Of a DNA stretch of 42,491 nt, positions 33,898 through 41,523 are shown piece by piece; the stretch's first letter is position 1, and each line of letters starts with the position of its first letter. The stretch covers positions 1 to 42,491 of the forward strand of contig SHVF01000007.1 in the NCBI GenBank assembly GCA_009691135.1, read 5' to 3'. The position numbers and the translations under genes are program-made. The notes under the pieces are model-generated. The model saw only the letters and a program-made list of their open reading frames with translations. It searched no databases and was not told where the DNA came from. This DNA comes from Candidatus Planktophila sp. (GTDB lineage Bacteria > Actinomycetota > Actinomycetes > Nanopelagicales > Nanopelagicaceae).

Positions 33898-34444
33898 AAA
33901 AAGTTGCAATCGCGTACGAAGAACTTTTTACCCAAGGCAAAGTCGCTGAATAGTAACCCGCTAAAGTAATTCCAACACCCCATAAGAGTGCACCAAGAAC
34001 ATTCGCGGATAAGAATCTGTAGTAATTCATCTTGGCAGCGCCAGCGATTGGCGGGACAAATGTGCGAATCCAAGGGAAGAAACGAGCGGCAACGACTGCC
34101 CACCAACCTGTTTTCTCATAAAAAGATTCAGCATTTACAATCATGCGCTGCATTCGCGGTGACTGTTTCTTATCTAGATAGGGACGTCCGACAACACGTC
34201 CAATTACAAATCCAACTTGGTCTCCAAAAAAAGCGGCAAGAAAAATAATGGATACTAAAATAACAATATTTATATTTCCATGCGCTGCTGCCACTAAACC
34301 TGCGCTAAAAAGAATTGAATCTCCTGGCAAAAAGAAGCCAAAAAGTAAGCCTGTCTCAATAAAAATAATCGCACCGATGATTAGATAGAAAATAAATGGG
34401 GCAAGCGAAGAGAGTTGGGCATCAAATGATGCGGCTAACTCCAT
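33824..34444 (-). CDS. DedA family membrane protein
   Basis: A 206-residue protein with several membrane segments. The N-terminal ETGLLFGFFLPGDSILF and the central AARFFPWIRTFVPPIAGAA motifs are diagnostic of DedA/SNARE-associated proteins, which act in lipid-carrier recycling and membrane homeostasis in other bacteria. The ATG directly follows the malic enzyme stop (TAAATG). The 3' end overlaps the DMT transporter gene by 74 bp. Confidence 0.93.
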   Translation of the reverse strand: MELAASFDAQLSSLAPFIFYLIIGAIIFIETGLLFGFFLPGDSILFSAGLVAAAHGNINIVILVSIIFLAAFFGDQVGFVIGRVVGRPYLDKKQSPRMQRMIVNAESFYEKTGWWAVVAARFFPWIRTFVPPIAGAAKMNYYRFLSANVLGALLWGVGITLAGYYSATLPWVKSSSYAIATFFIGASLISTWVNYRRRPRPHQDKS

Positions 34445-35764
34445 TTAAACGCTCTTTTTAACTGCGGCAGCCACCTTAGTGACCACTTGTGAGTCGAAAA
34501 CGCTAGGGACGATAAATGAGGCATTTAGTTGAGATGGGCTTACACATGATGCAATCGCTTCGGCCGCTGCAATTAGCAACTCATCCGTGATCTTATGAGC
34601 ATTTGCATCGAGTAGCCCACGGAAAATACCTGGGAAGGCCAAGACATTATTGATTTGATTTGGTTGATCGCTTCTGCCGGTTGCTACAACGGTTGCATAC
34701 TTGCGTGCGATCACTGGATCAATTTCGGGATTGGGGTTAGCCAGCGCGAAGACAATAGAGCCAGTTGCCATAGACGCAACATCGTTTTCCGTTAAGACAT
34801 TTGGAGCACTCACCCCAATAAATACATCCGCACCCTTCATGGCATCAGAGATGTTTCCAGTGAAGCCTTTAGTAACGCAACCATTTACATCAAAGGCAAT
34901 TATTGTCTTGGCTCCGCTCTTGGTGAGCAACCTGGCAATGGCAGTACCTGCAGCTCCGGCACCACTCATTACGATTATTACTTCGCTCAAATTCTTATTA
35001 ACTAAATTAAGAGAATTAGTTAAAGCAGCTAATACTACAATCGCGGTTCCATGTTGATCGTCATGGAAAACTGGAATATCTAATAAATCTCGTAAGCGCG
35101 CTTCGATTTCAAAACATCGGGGTGCAGAAATATCTTCCAGATTTATTCCTCCGTACACAGGTGAAATCAACTGAACAGTTCGAACAATTTCATCAACGTC
35201 TTGAGTGTCTAAACAAACCGGCCACGCATCAACACCAGCAAATCGCTTAAAGAGCGCCGCTTTACCCTCCATAACTGGCAAAGCTGCTGCAGGTCCAATA
35301 TTTCCCAAACCTAAAACCGCAGAACCATCGGTAACAACTGCGACTGTATTTCGCTTCATTGTTAAACGACGCACATCCGATGGATCATCAACGATGGCTT
35401 GGCAGATTCGCGCCACACCTGGGGTGTATGCACGCGAGAGATCATCACGGGTCTTTAGTGGCACCTTTGATTGAACTTCGAGTTTTCCACCAAGGTGGAG
35501 CAAAAACGTGCGATCACTAACTTTACGAACAGTTAATCCAGAATGTGCCGTCAGCGCAGTTGTAATTTCGTGCGCATGGTCAGCATCGATCGTGTCACAG
35601 GTTACGTCAATAACAACTTTTTCCAGTAGCGATTCAACAACATCTAGAGCAGTAATAGTTGCACCGGCTCCCGTAATTTCAGCGGTAATTAAGGCAACAG
35701 GTTGTAGATCAGGTGAACCTTCAACACGTATTGTGATTGCGTATCCTGGGGAAGTTGATGCCAT
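34445..35764 (-). CDS. NAD(P)-dependent malic enzyme with N-terminal ACT-like domain
   Basis: A 439-residue protein. The first 85 or so residues form an ACT-like fold, suggesting amino-acid or metabolite control, as in actinobacterial malic enzymes. The catalytic part shows SRAYTPGVA, KRNTVAVVTDGSAVLGLGN with the catalytic Lys/Asp region, PVFHDDQHGTA with metal ligands, and MSGAGAAGTAI for NAD(P). It converts malate to pyruvate and CO2. The ATG directly follows the upp stop, making a tight upp-malic enzyme-dedA operon. Confidence 0.93.
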   Translation of the reverse strand: MASTSPGYAITIRVEGSPDLQPVALITAEITGAGATITALDVVESLLEKVVIDVTCDTIDADHAHEITTALTAHSGLTVRKVSDRTFLLHLGGKLEVQSKVPLKTRDDLSRAYTPGVARICQAIVDDPSDVRRLTMKRNTVAVVTDGSAVLGLGNIGPAAALPVMEGKAALFKRFAGVDAWPVCLDTQDVDEIVRTVQLISPVYGGINLEDISAPRCFEIEARLRDLLDIPVFHDDQHGTAIVVLAALTNSLNLVNKNLSEVIIVMSGAGAAGTAIARLLTKSGAKTIIAFDVNGCVTKGFTGNISDAMKGADVFIGVSAPNVLTENDVASMATGSIVFALANPNPEIDPVIARKYATVVATGRSDQPNQINNVLAFPGIFRGLLDANAHKITDELLIAAAEAIASCVSPSQLNASFIVPSVFDSQVVTKVAAAVKKSV

Positions 35765-36403
35765 CTAAACAACACCGTATAAACGATCACCGGCATCGCC
35801 AAGACCAGGAACGATATAACCGTGCTCATTTAATTTTTCATCTAGTGCACCAGTGACGAGTGTTATTGGAACACCTGAATTTGCAAAAGTATCTTCCAAA
35901 ACTTTTACTCCTTCTGGTGCGGCAAGAATGCAGATCACAGTTATGTCATTAGCGCCACGTTCGATAAGAAAGTTAATTGCAGCAACTAATGTGCCGCCAG
36001 TTGCCAACATTGGATCAAGTACGAAACATTGACGGCCGGCTAAATTCTCGGGCAAGCGATTGGCATATGTACTGGCTTGCAGAGTTTTTTCATCGCGAAC
36101 CATTCCGAGAAAACCAACCTCGGCAGTTGGAATCAAACGTGTCATTCCTTCAAGCATGCCAAGTCCGGCTCGCAGAATTGGTACCACCACCGGACGTGGA
36201 TCAGAGAGCTTTAACCCCGTGGTTTGAGTTACTGGAGTCTTAATAGAAACTTTTTCAGTTCGGACATCGCGGGTTGCCTCATAAGCCAGGAGAGTCACCA
36301 GTTCTTCAACTAAATGGCGAAATGTTGGCGAATCCGTTTTTTCATCGCGCAGAACGGTCAATTTGTGAGTTACCAGCGGGTGGTCGGCGACGTGAACTTT
36401 CAT
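35765..36403 (-). CDS. upp: Uracil phosphoribosyltransferase
   Basis: A 212-residue protein with [13 protein letters not shown] at the N-terminus, [10 protein letters not shown], the PRPP loop [11 protein letters not shown] and the uracil-binding [11 protein letters not shown] at the C-terminus. It salvages uracil to UMP. A TAAGGT box 7 nt before the ATG indicates a leaderless start. It leads the operon that continues with malic enzyme and dedA. Confidence 0.96.
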   Translation of the reverse strand: MKVHVADHPLVTHKLTVLRDEKTDSPTFRHLVEELVTLLAYEATRDVRTEKVSIKTPVTQTTGLKLSDPRPVVVPILRAGLGMLEGMTRLIPTAEVGFLGMVRDEKTLQASTYANRLPENLAGRQCFVLDPMLATGGTLVAAINFLIERGANDITVICILAAPEGVKVLEDTFANSGVPITLVTGALDEKLNEHGYIVPGLGDAGDRLYGVV

Positions 36404-36409
36404 GACTCA

Positions 36410-36416
36410 TACCTTA
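36410..36416. promoter_or_regulatory. Overlapping divergent -10 boxes, upp and tadA-associated gene
   Basis: TACCTTA gives TAAGGT on the minus strand, 7 nt before upp ATG 36403. On the plus strand it gives TACCTT, which would start a leader of about 25 nt for the tadA-associated gene. The overlap phase differs from the sites at 2360 and 30591. Confidence 0.4.
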
Positions 36417-36449
36417 CAGGGGTTTCCAACTAGCCCAATGAGTGGGAAT

Positions 36450-36932
36450 ATGTCCGATGTGAGCGATGCAATAGTGAACGAGGTAGATATAGCAGTCGCT
36501 GCGTGGCACGAGGACGGGCGCTGGAACTTAGCGATTCTCCCTGATGCACATGATTTACCACACATTATTGATCGTCTTAAGTCACAACAAACAAATGGCG
36601 GTGCGATCGCGCTCTTAGCAATCGATGAAGAATTCTTTATGGTGATTAGAGTCCTTGGTTCGCACATCAGCATGTTTTTAAGTGATGTAACTTGCGCCAT
36701 AGATTACGAAGTTGCTGCAGACTTTTTGGAATTATGTGATCTTGATTCCCCGGAAGAAGAAGATGAACCACTTCCTGTTGGACACTTAGATATTTTGGCT
36801 GACTTAGGTGTTAATCAGATGGAACTTTCCGCACTCTGTGATGACGCAGAACTTTTCCCAGATGAACAACTCGAAGCAATCGCTAGTCGATTAGGATTTG
36901 CAGAACAATTTTCAGAACTATTGGAGCTCTAA
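36450..36932 (+). CDS. tRNA adenosine deaminase-associated protein
   Basis: About 160 residues, acidic. The order VAAWHEDGRWNLAILP, ALLAIDEEFFMVIRV, LSDVTCAIDY, an acidic linker, and HLDILADLGVNQMELSAL with LGFAEQF at the end matches the actinobacterial TIGR03941 family, found next to tadA. It is presumed to help or regulate TadA. Several starts are possible (36402, 36438, 36450). I choose 36450 because the family begins shortly before the first conserved strand. tadA follows after 29 nt. Confidence 0.85.
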   Translation: MSDVSDAIVNEVDIAVAAWHEDGRWNLAILPDAHDLPHIIDRLKSQQTNGGAIALLAIDEEFFMVIRVLGSHISMFLSDVTCAIDYEVAADFLELCDLDSPEEEDEPLPVGHLDILADLGVNQMELSALCDDAELFPDEQLEAIASRLGFAEQFSELLEL

Positions 36933-36961
36933 GAATTTCTAATAAGTCAGCAGAATCGCTT

Positions 36962-37393
36962 ATGGATCAAGCGATCGAAATCGCACGCCAGGCAATCGTT
37001 ACCGGAGATGTTCCAGTAGGAGCAATTGTTGTAAATAAAGATGGCCAAATTATCGGAACTGGGTCTAATGAACGAGAAGCGAATAACGATCCAACCGCGC
37101 ACGCCGAAATTGTGGCAATCCGTAGCGCCACATCTAATATAGAAAATTCACGCCTAGATGGTTGCACGCTCATAGTCACGCTCGAACCATGCGCAATGTG
37201 TGCGGGCGCGATTGCGCAATCACGTATTTCGAATCTGATATTTGGTGCGTGGGATGAAAAAGCTGGCGCAGTTGGCTCGGTTTGGGACGTTATTCGCGAC
37301 CCTCGCGCACTTCATAAAGTAAATGTGACAACAGGAATTCGCGAAAGCGAATGTGCAAAATTATTAACTGACTTCTTTGAAGGTCAACGGTAA
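36962..37393 (+). CDS. tadA: tRNA-specific adenosine deaminase
   Basis: A 143-residue zinc deaminase. His47 and catalytic Glu49 are in TAHAE, and PCAMC supplies Cys77 and Cys80. The VPVGAIVV strand and the SRISNLIFGAWDEKAGA loop fit TadA rather than cytidine or guanine deaminases. It converts A34 to inosine in tRNA-Arg(ACG), whose gene is at the start of this window. Its stop TAA directly abuts the stop of the converging permease gene. Confidence 0.94.
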   Translation: MDQAIEIARQAIVTGDVPVGAIVVNKDGQIIGTGSNEREANNDPTAHAEIVAIRSATSNIENSRLDGCTLIVTLEPCAMCAGAIAQSRISNLIFGAWDEKAGAVGSVWDVIRDPRALHKVNVTTGIRESECAKLLTDFFEGQR

Positions 37394-39736
37394 CTAAACG
37401 AGCAATTGGTAAGAAGGATTCAAGATAGTAAGAACACCTTCTTCTTCGCCAACCATTCCTTCTGCACGAATTTGAGCACCGACTTCCAAGCCCGCGATCT
37501 CGCGTCGGCCTAAGAAATAAAGTGTTACTCCACCGGATTGATCCCAAACTTCCACCTGCAATAGTGGAGCAGCACCTTTTGCAGCACTCTTTATCGCAGT
37601 AACTTGACCTTGAACCTGCGCGCGCTGTCGCCATTGAATCTTTCCAATCGGCGTTAAATCTTCGGCGTAATGGCTAATCGGTTCAGTTGGTTTGATTACA
37701 TCTTTGACTGGCTTGAATAATTCAGTTGATGACACAGAAGCTCTTGTGGCAACAGTTTGTGGTTGGACAGTCAATTGTGATCCAGAAGTGATGCGATCCA
37801 CGTCAAAAGGAACAATCGTTGCGACCACCCGTTGTAATTGTGAAATTGGAGCAGCAATTTCTTCAGCTGTTTGATCGTGCAGTAAACGACCCAAGAAACC
37901 AGAATACGCGCGACGCGGGAGGAGAAGAGTTAATTCCACATCACTTTTCTCTGTCATACGGATTGCGTAATCAAGTGCGGCATTCGCTAATCGGCGGTCA
38001 GAGCAATCAATTAATTCTAGAGTGACATCATCGAGGGCATCAGACTTAGCCCAGGCATCTTTAATCTCTTCTGCTCTGCGATCATCGATTACAAAGTGAA
38101 CGGCGCTTAAATTACGAGGTTTTAAACTTCTCGCGTAACGAATAGCGCCGACAGTTGCTAGATCCACGTTATCGACCAAGACTGTGACGTTATGGCGAAC
38201 AATCGTTGTCGCCCGCTCTTGTTCTGACGAGACCATCAAAGCTTCTTGCTCACGATTGTACTGTTTATTGAAATGTAACATTATCAATATAAATATTGGT
38301 GATCCGATGACAACCACCCAGGTACCTTCCGCAAACTTTAAAGTAATCAGAACTAAAACAGTAAAAGAAGAAATGACAGCCGTAATTCCGTGAAGTAAAA
38401 CCTTAGAATTTATCTTGAGCGAACTGGCATTCCAGGATTTCTTTGTCATGCCTGCGCTTGTGAGTGAAAAACCAATAAATACGGTTAGGGCATATATTGC
38501 GGCCAATACCGTAATACTCGCCTGGGTTGCAATTACTAAAATAAGAGCACCACCTGCAATAAAAAATATACCGTTAGAGAAAACTAGTCGGTGTCCCCTT
38601 TGGCTTAATCTCTTTGGTAGATAGCCATCTGTAGCGACGATATTAACCATATTTGGAAATGCGCTAAAGCAGGTATTTGCCCCAGCGAAAAGAATAAGCA
38701 TTGTTCCTAGCTGGGTGAGGATGAAAAGCACCGAACCAACAACGCTCTCACCTAAAGCAGCTTTTGCAACAAGCGAGATGACGGTAGGTGTTCCATCGGC
38801 ATAAGGGATAGCAAGAGTCTCTTTCGCCAACCATCCGATACCCACAATAAGTATTGCCAGGGTCGCGCTCATTAAGAGCAGCACCTGTCTTGCATTTTTA
38901 TGTTCTGGTGACTTAAAGATAGGAACGCTATCTGAAATAGCCTCAATACCGGTCAGAGATGCACTTCCATTTGCAAATGCTTTTAGGATGTAAAGAACTG
39001 CGGCTAGCGAGATCAATCCCTGGGCTTGGCCAATTTCAACAAGCCCTTCTGTTTGTGCAGAGTAAATTGGTAAAGATCCATCAAAGTAACGATAAACACC
39101 CATTGCAAATACAATGAACATTCCCATAATAAAAAGATATGAAGGAACCACAAATATTAACCCGGCTTCTTTCACTCCCCGGAGATTGACAAATGTAAGT
39201 AGCAGAACTATTCCTACGGTTATATGTACTTTATAGTCATTTATTTCCGGGAAAGTGGAGATAATTGCAGCGACACCGGCAGCTGATTGAATTGCCACCG
39301 TGATGATATAGCCAAACATCAACTCAATCGCTGCTACTTGGGATGTAACTCGGCCGAAATTCTCGCGTGCCACGACGTAAGCGCTACCAGACTTTGTATA
39401 TGTTCCTATCACATCACGATATGAAAAAGTAATAACCAGAAGCATAAGAAGAACGACTGCCAACATTGTTGGAAAGATTGTGAAAGCTGCTAATCCGAAG
39501 GCGGGAATCAGCGCTACAAGTATCTGCTCGCCGCCATACGCCGAAGATGAGATGCAGTCGGATGAAAGGATTCCATAAGCATTACGCTTGCTAAGGCGTT
39601 GGTTACCAAGTGAGTGGCGATTGAGTGCAGCACCTAAAAAATGCCGCTTAATCTTGTAGCTAAGCGGATCCTTAAGGTGGGCACTTTCTTGCATTGCAAC
39701 AGGCTGCGGCGCACCATCTGTCCATGACTTTGGCAC
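37394..39736 (-). CDS. APC superfamily permease with USP-like and C-terminal OB-fold domains
   Basis: About 780 residues. Residues 45-500 or so form a 12-segment amino acid/polyamine-type permease starting GILSSDCISSSAYGGEQIL. Next comes a cytoplasmic region resembling a universal-stress-protein fold (VTVLVDNVDLATVGAIRYA, then LTLLLPRRAYSG). The last 90 or so residues (IGKIQWRQRAQVQGQVTAI to the end) look like the OB-fold protein that is separate, near an APC permease gene, in other actinobacteria. GTG 39736 is preferred because AAGGAG lies 5 nt upstream; an ATG at 39793 has no such site. The substrate is unknown. Confidence 0.85.
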   Translation of the reverse strand: MPKSWTDGAPQPVAMQESAHLKDPLSYKIKRHFLGAALNRHSLGNQRLSKRNAYGILSSDCISSSAYGGEQILVALIPAFGLAAFTIFPTMLAVVLLMLLVITFSYRDVIGTYTKSGSAYVVARENFGRVTSQVAAIELMFGYIITVAIQSAAGVAAIISTFPEINDYKVHITVGIVLLLTFVNLRGVKEAGLIFVVPSYLFIMGMFIVFAMGVYRYFDGSLPIYSAQTEGLVEIGQAQGLISLAAVLYILKAFANGSASLTGIEAISDSVPIFKSPEHKNARQVLLLMSATLAILIVGIGWLAKETLAIPYADGTPTVISLVAKAALGESVVGSVLFILTQLGTMLILFAGANTCFSAFPNMVNIVATDGYLPKRLSQRGHRLVFSNGIFFIAGGALILVIATQASITVLAAIYALTVFIGFSLTSAGMTKKSWNASSLKINSKVLLHGITAVISSFTVLVLITLKFAEGTWVVVIGSPIFILIMLHFNKQYNREQEALMVSSEQERATTIVRHNVTVLVDNVDLATVGAIRYARSLKPRNLSAVHFVIDDRRAEEIKDAWAKSDALDDVTLELIDCSDRRLANAALDYAIRMTEKSDVELTLLLPRRAYSGFLGRLLHDQTAEEIAAPISQLQRVVATIVPFDVDRITSGSQLTVQPQTVATRASVSSTELFKPVKDVIKPTEPISHYAEDLTPIGKIQWRQRAQVQGQVTAIKSAAKGAAPLLQVEVWDQSGGVTLYFLGRREIAGLEVGAQIRAEGMVGEEEGVLTILNPSYQLLV

Positions 39737-39782
39737 ACGAACTCCTTCAGTTACCGCGGCTGGCGCGTCTAATTGCCTGTTC

Positions 39783-39790
39783 AGTATGCT
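39783..39790. promoter_or_regulatory. Overlapping divergent -10 boxes, permease and SSADH
   Basis: AGTATGCT gives TATGCT on the plus strand, 6 nt before ATG 39797. On the minus strand it gives CATACT, which would start a leader of about 40 nt ending at AAGGAG and GTG 39736. One gene would be leaderless and the other leadered. Confidence 0.5.
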
Positions 39791-39796
39791 CATCTT

Positions 39797-41215
39797 ATGC
39801 GCACTCAGTTATATATAGATGGTCAATGGGTCGATGGAAACGGGACTTTGGATGTAATTGATCCAAGTGATGGCTCGGTAATCGCCAAAGTTGCCACCGC
39901 CGGAGATGCCGAAATTGAAGCCGCCCTTGCCGCCGCCGATCGCGCCGCACCCGCCTGGGCCAAGACCGCACCCCGCGTACGCGGTGAAATTCTGCGCAAA
40001 GCATTTGAACTTATGACGCAAGAAGCAGATTACTTAGCCGAGTTAATTTCGAAAGAGAATGGAAAAGCGCTACCTGATGCAAAAGGTGAAGTTGCATACG
40101 CTGCAGAATTTTTCCGTTGGTTCTCTGAAGAGGCAGTTCGTATAACTGGTGATTTCCGAATCTCACCAAGTGGCGACAAACGAATTCTTGTTACGCACCA
40201 ACCAGTTGGCCTTTCAATTCTCATAACACCTTGGAACTTTCCAGCCGGAATGGCCACACGAAAGATTGGTCCAGCAATTGCAGCGGGCTGCACCATGATT
40301 TTAAAACCGGCAGGTGAAACACCACTTACCGCGCTCGCAATTGTGGATATTTTGGATCGTGCAGGAGTTCCTAAAGGAGTAGTGAATTTAATTCTGCCAA
40401 CACCTACTGGTCCAGCAATCGCAAAAATGTTGCACGATAAACGCGTTAAGAATCTTTCATTTACTGGTTCAACCGAAGTTGGCCGCATCATCTTGAAAGA
40501 AGCAGCTGACAACGTTATTCGTTGCTCAATGGAGCTCGGCGGAAATGCACCATTTGTAATTATGGATGATGCCAACGTGGATGAGGCAGTTAAAGGTTTA
40601 ATGCTCGCCAAGATGCGCAATGGTGGCGCTGCTTGCACCGCAGCAAACCGAGTTTATGTGCAACGCCCGGTTGCAAAAGAATTTATGGAAAAGTTTGCGG
40701 CTGCAATGGGTGCATTTGTTATGGGCCGAGGACGCGATGCTGGCGTTCAACTTGGTGCCAGTGTTTCAGTCAAAGAGCGCAACAAGATTGCAGAGCTAGT
40801 TGATAACTCGATTAAGGCTGGCGCAAAGGTGCTAACTGGTGGCAAAACCCCGGATGGCCCAGGTGCTTTCTATCCTGCAACAGTTCTAGAGGTTGATAAA
40901 AAAGCTGAAATCTTGAACCACGAAGTATTTGGTCCGGTTGCCCCAGTTGTTATATTCGACACTGATGCTGAAGCAATTGAATTGGCGAATAACACCGATT
41001 TTGGACTAATAAGTTATGTTTATTCTGAAAATCTAAAACGCGCGATCCAGATATCTGAAGCAATTGAATCTGGCATGGTTGCCATCAACCGTGGACTTAT
41101 CTCAGATCCCGCCGCGCCATTCGGTGGCGTTAAGCAATCGGGACTGGGTCGCGAAGGTGGCTTTGACGGTATTCACGAATTTCTCGAGACAAAATTTATT
41201 GGGGTCGAGATTTAA
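39797..41215 (+). CDS. NAD(P)-dependent succinate-semialdehyde dehydrogenase
   Basis: A 472-residue aldehyde dehydrogenase. LITPWNFP and KPAGETPLTA bind the cofactor, FTGSTEVGR and MELGGNAPF contain the general-base Glu, and GGAACTAANRVYV contains the catalytic Cys. Its resemblance is closest to GabD-type succinate-semialdehyde dehydrogenases, which feed succinate to the TCA cycle. ATG 39797 is fixed by a -10 6 nt upstream. Other semialdehyde substrates are possible. No gabT is nearby. Confidence 0.9.
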   Translation: MRTQLYIDGQWVDGNGTLDVIDPSDGSVIAKVATAGDAEIEAALAAADRAAPAWAKTAPRVRGEILRKAFELMTQEADYLAELISKENGKALPDAKGEVAYAAEFFRWFSEEAVRITGDFRISPSGDKRILVTHQPVGLSILITPWNFPAGMATRKIGPAIAAGCTMILKPAGETPLTALAIVDILDRAGVPKGVVNLILPTPTGPAIAKMLHDKRVKNLSFTGSTEVGRIILKEAADNVIRCSMELGGNAPFVIMDDANVDEAVKGLMLAKMRNGGAACTAANRVYVQRPVAKEFMEKFAAAMGAFVMGRGRDAGVQLGASVSVKERNKIAELVDNSIKAGAKVLTGGKTPDGPGAFYPATVLEVDKKAEILNHEVFGPVAPVVIFDTDAEAIELANNTDFGLISYVYSENLKRAIQISEAIESGMVAINRGLISDPAAPFGGVKQSGLGREGGFDGIHEFLETKFIGVEI

Positions 41216-41224
41216 CTTTTAGTG

Positions 41225-41309
41225 CGGAGGATGAGGGATTTGAACCCTCGAAAGGTTGCCCTTTACACGCTTTCCAAGCGTGCGCACTCGGCCGCTATGC
41301 GAATCCTCC
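41225..41309 (-). tRNA. tRNA-Ser (anticodon GGA)
   Basis: On the minus strand the acceptor stem pairs GGAGGAT (from 41309) with ATCCTCC (to 41226), and the discriminator is G as in serine tRNAs. The anticodon stem CACGC/GCGTG closes TTGGAAA with anticodon GGA. A long variable arm and a T arm with GGTTCAAATCC follow. CCA is not encoded. It reads UCC/UCU. Confidence 0.96.
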
Positions 41310-41353
41310 TGGCGGGATCGCTCCCGACTGGCTAAGGGTATAGGTGTAATAAC

Positions 41354-41359
41354 TATGCT
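41354..41359 (+). promoter_or_regulatory. -10 box of the SRP RNA gene
   Basis: TATGCT lies about 7 nt before the predicted 5' end of the SRP RNA. No clear -35 is seen. Confidence 0.55.
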
Positions 41360-41365
41360 TACGCC

Positions 41366-41455
41366 AGATCCCTCACGCGGCATTACCGCGCTGAACTCCC
41401 CCAGGGTAGGAATACAGCAAGGGTAGGCGTGCTCTGATGGGTGCGTGAGGGGTCC
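41366..41455 (+). ncRNA. ffs: Signal recognition particle RNA (4.5S, small bacterial type)
   Basis: The ends pair over 12 bp: GATCCCTCACGC (41367-41378) with GCGTGAGGGGTC (41443-41454). At the tip is the SRP domain IV pattern: CAGG, then GTA-GGAA-TAC as stem and tetraloop, then AGCAA, which is the Ffh binding site. The size of about 90 nt and the place between tRNA-Ser and dnaX match actinobacteria. The stem closing the GGAA loop is weaker (GTA/TAC) than the usual UCC/GGA. Exact ends are approximate. Confidence 0.9.
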
Positions 41456-41523
41456 TTTATATAGTGCAGGTCAGTGATTTGTAATAGGTTGTAAATATTC
41501 GTGCGCAGAAGAGAGGAGTGAAT

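Noticed and set aside
39737-39793. ATG 39793 as the permease start
   Set aside because: GTG 39736 has AAGGAG at 5-nt spacing and the extra 19 residues look unlike the family. It is kept as an alternative only.
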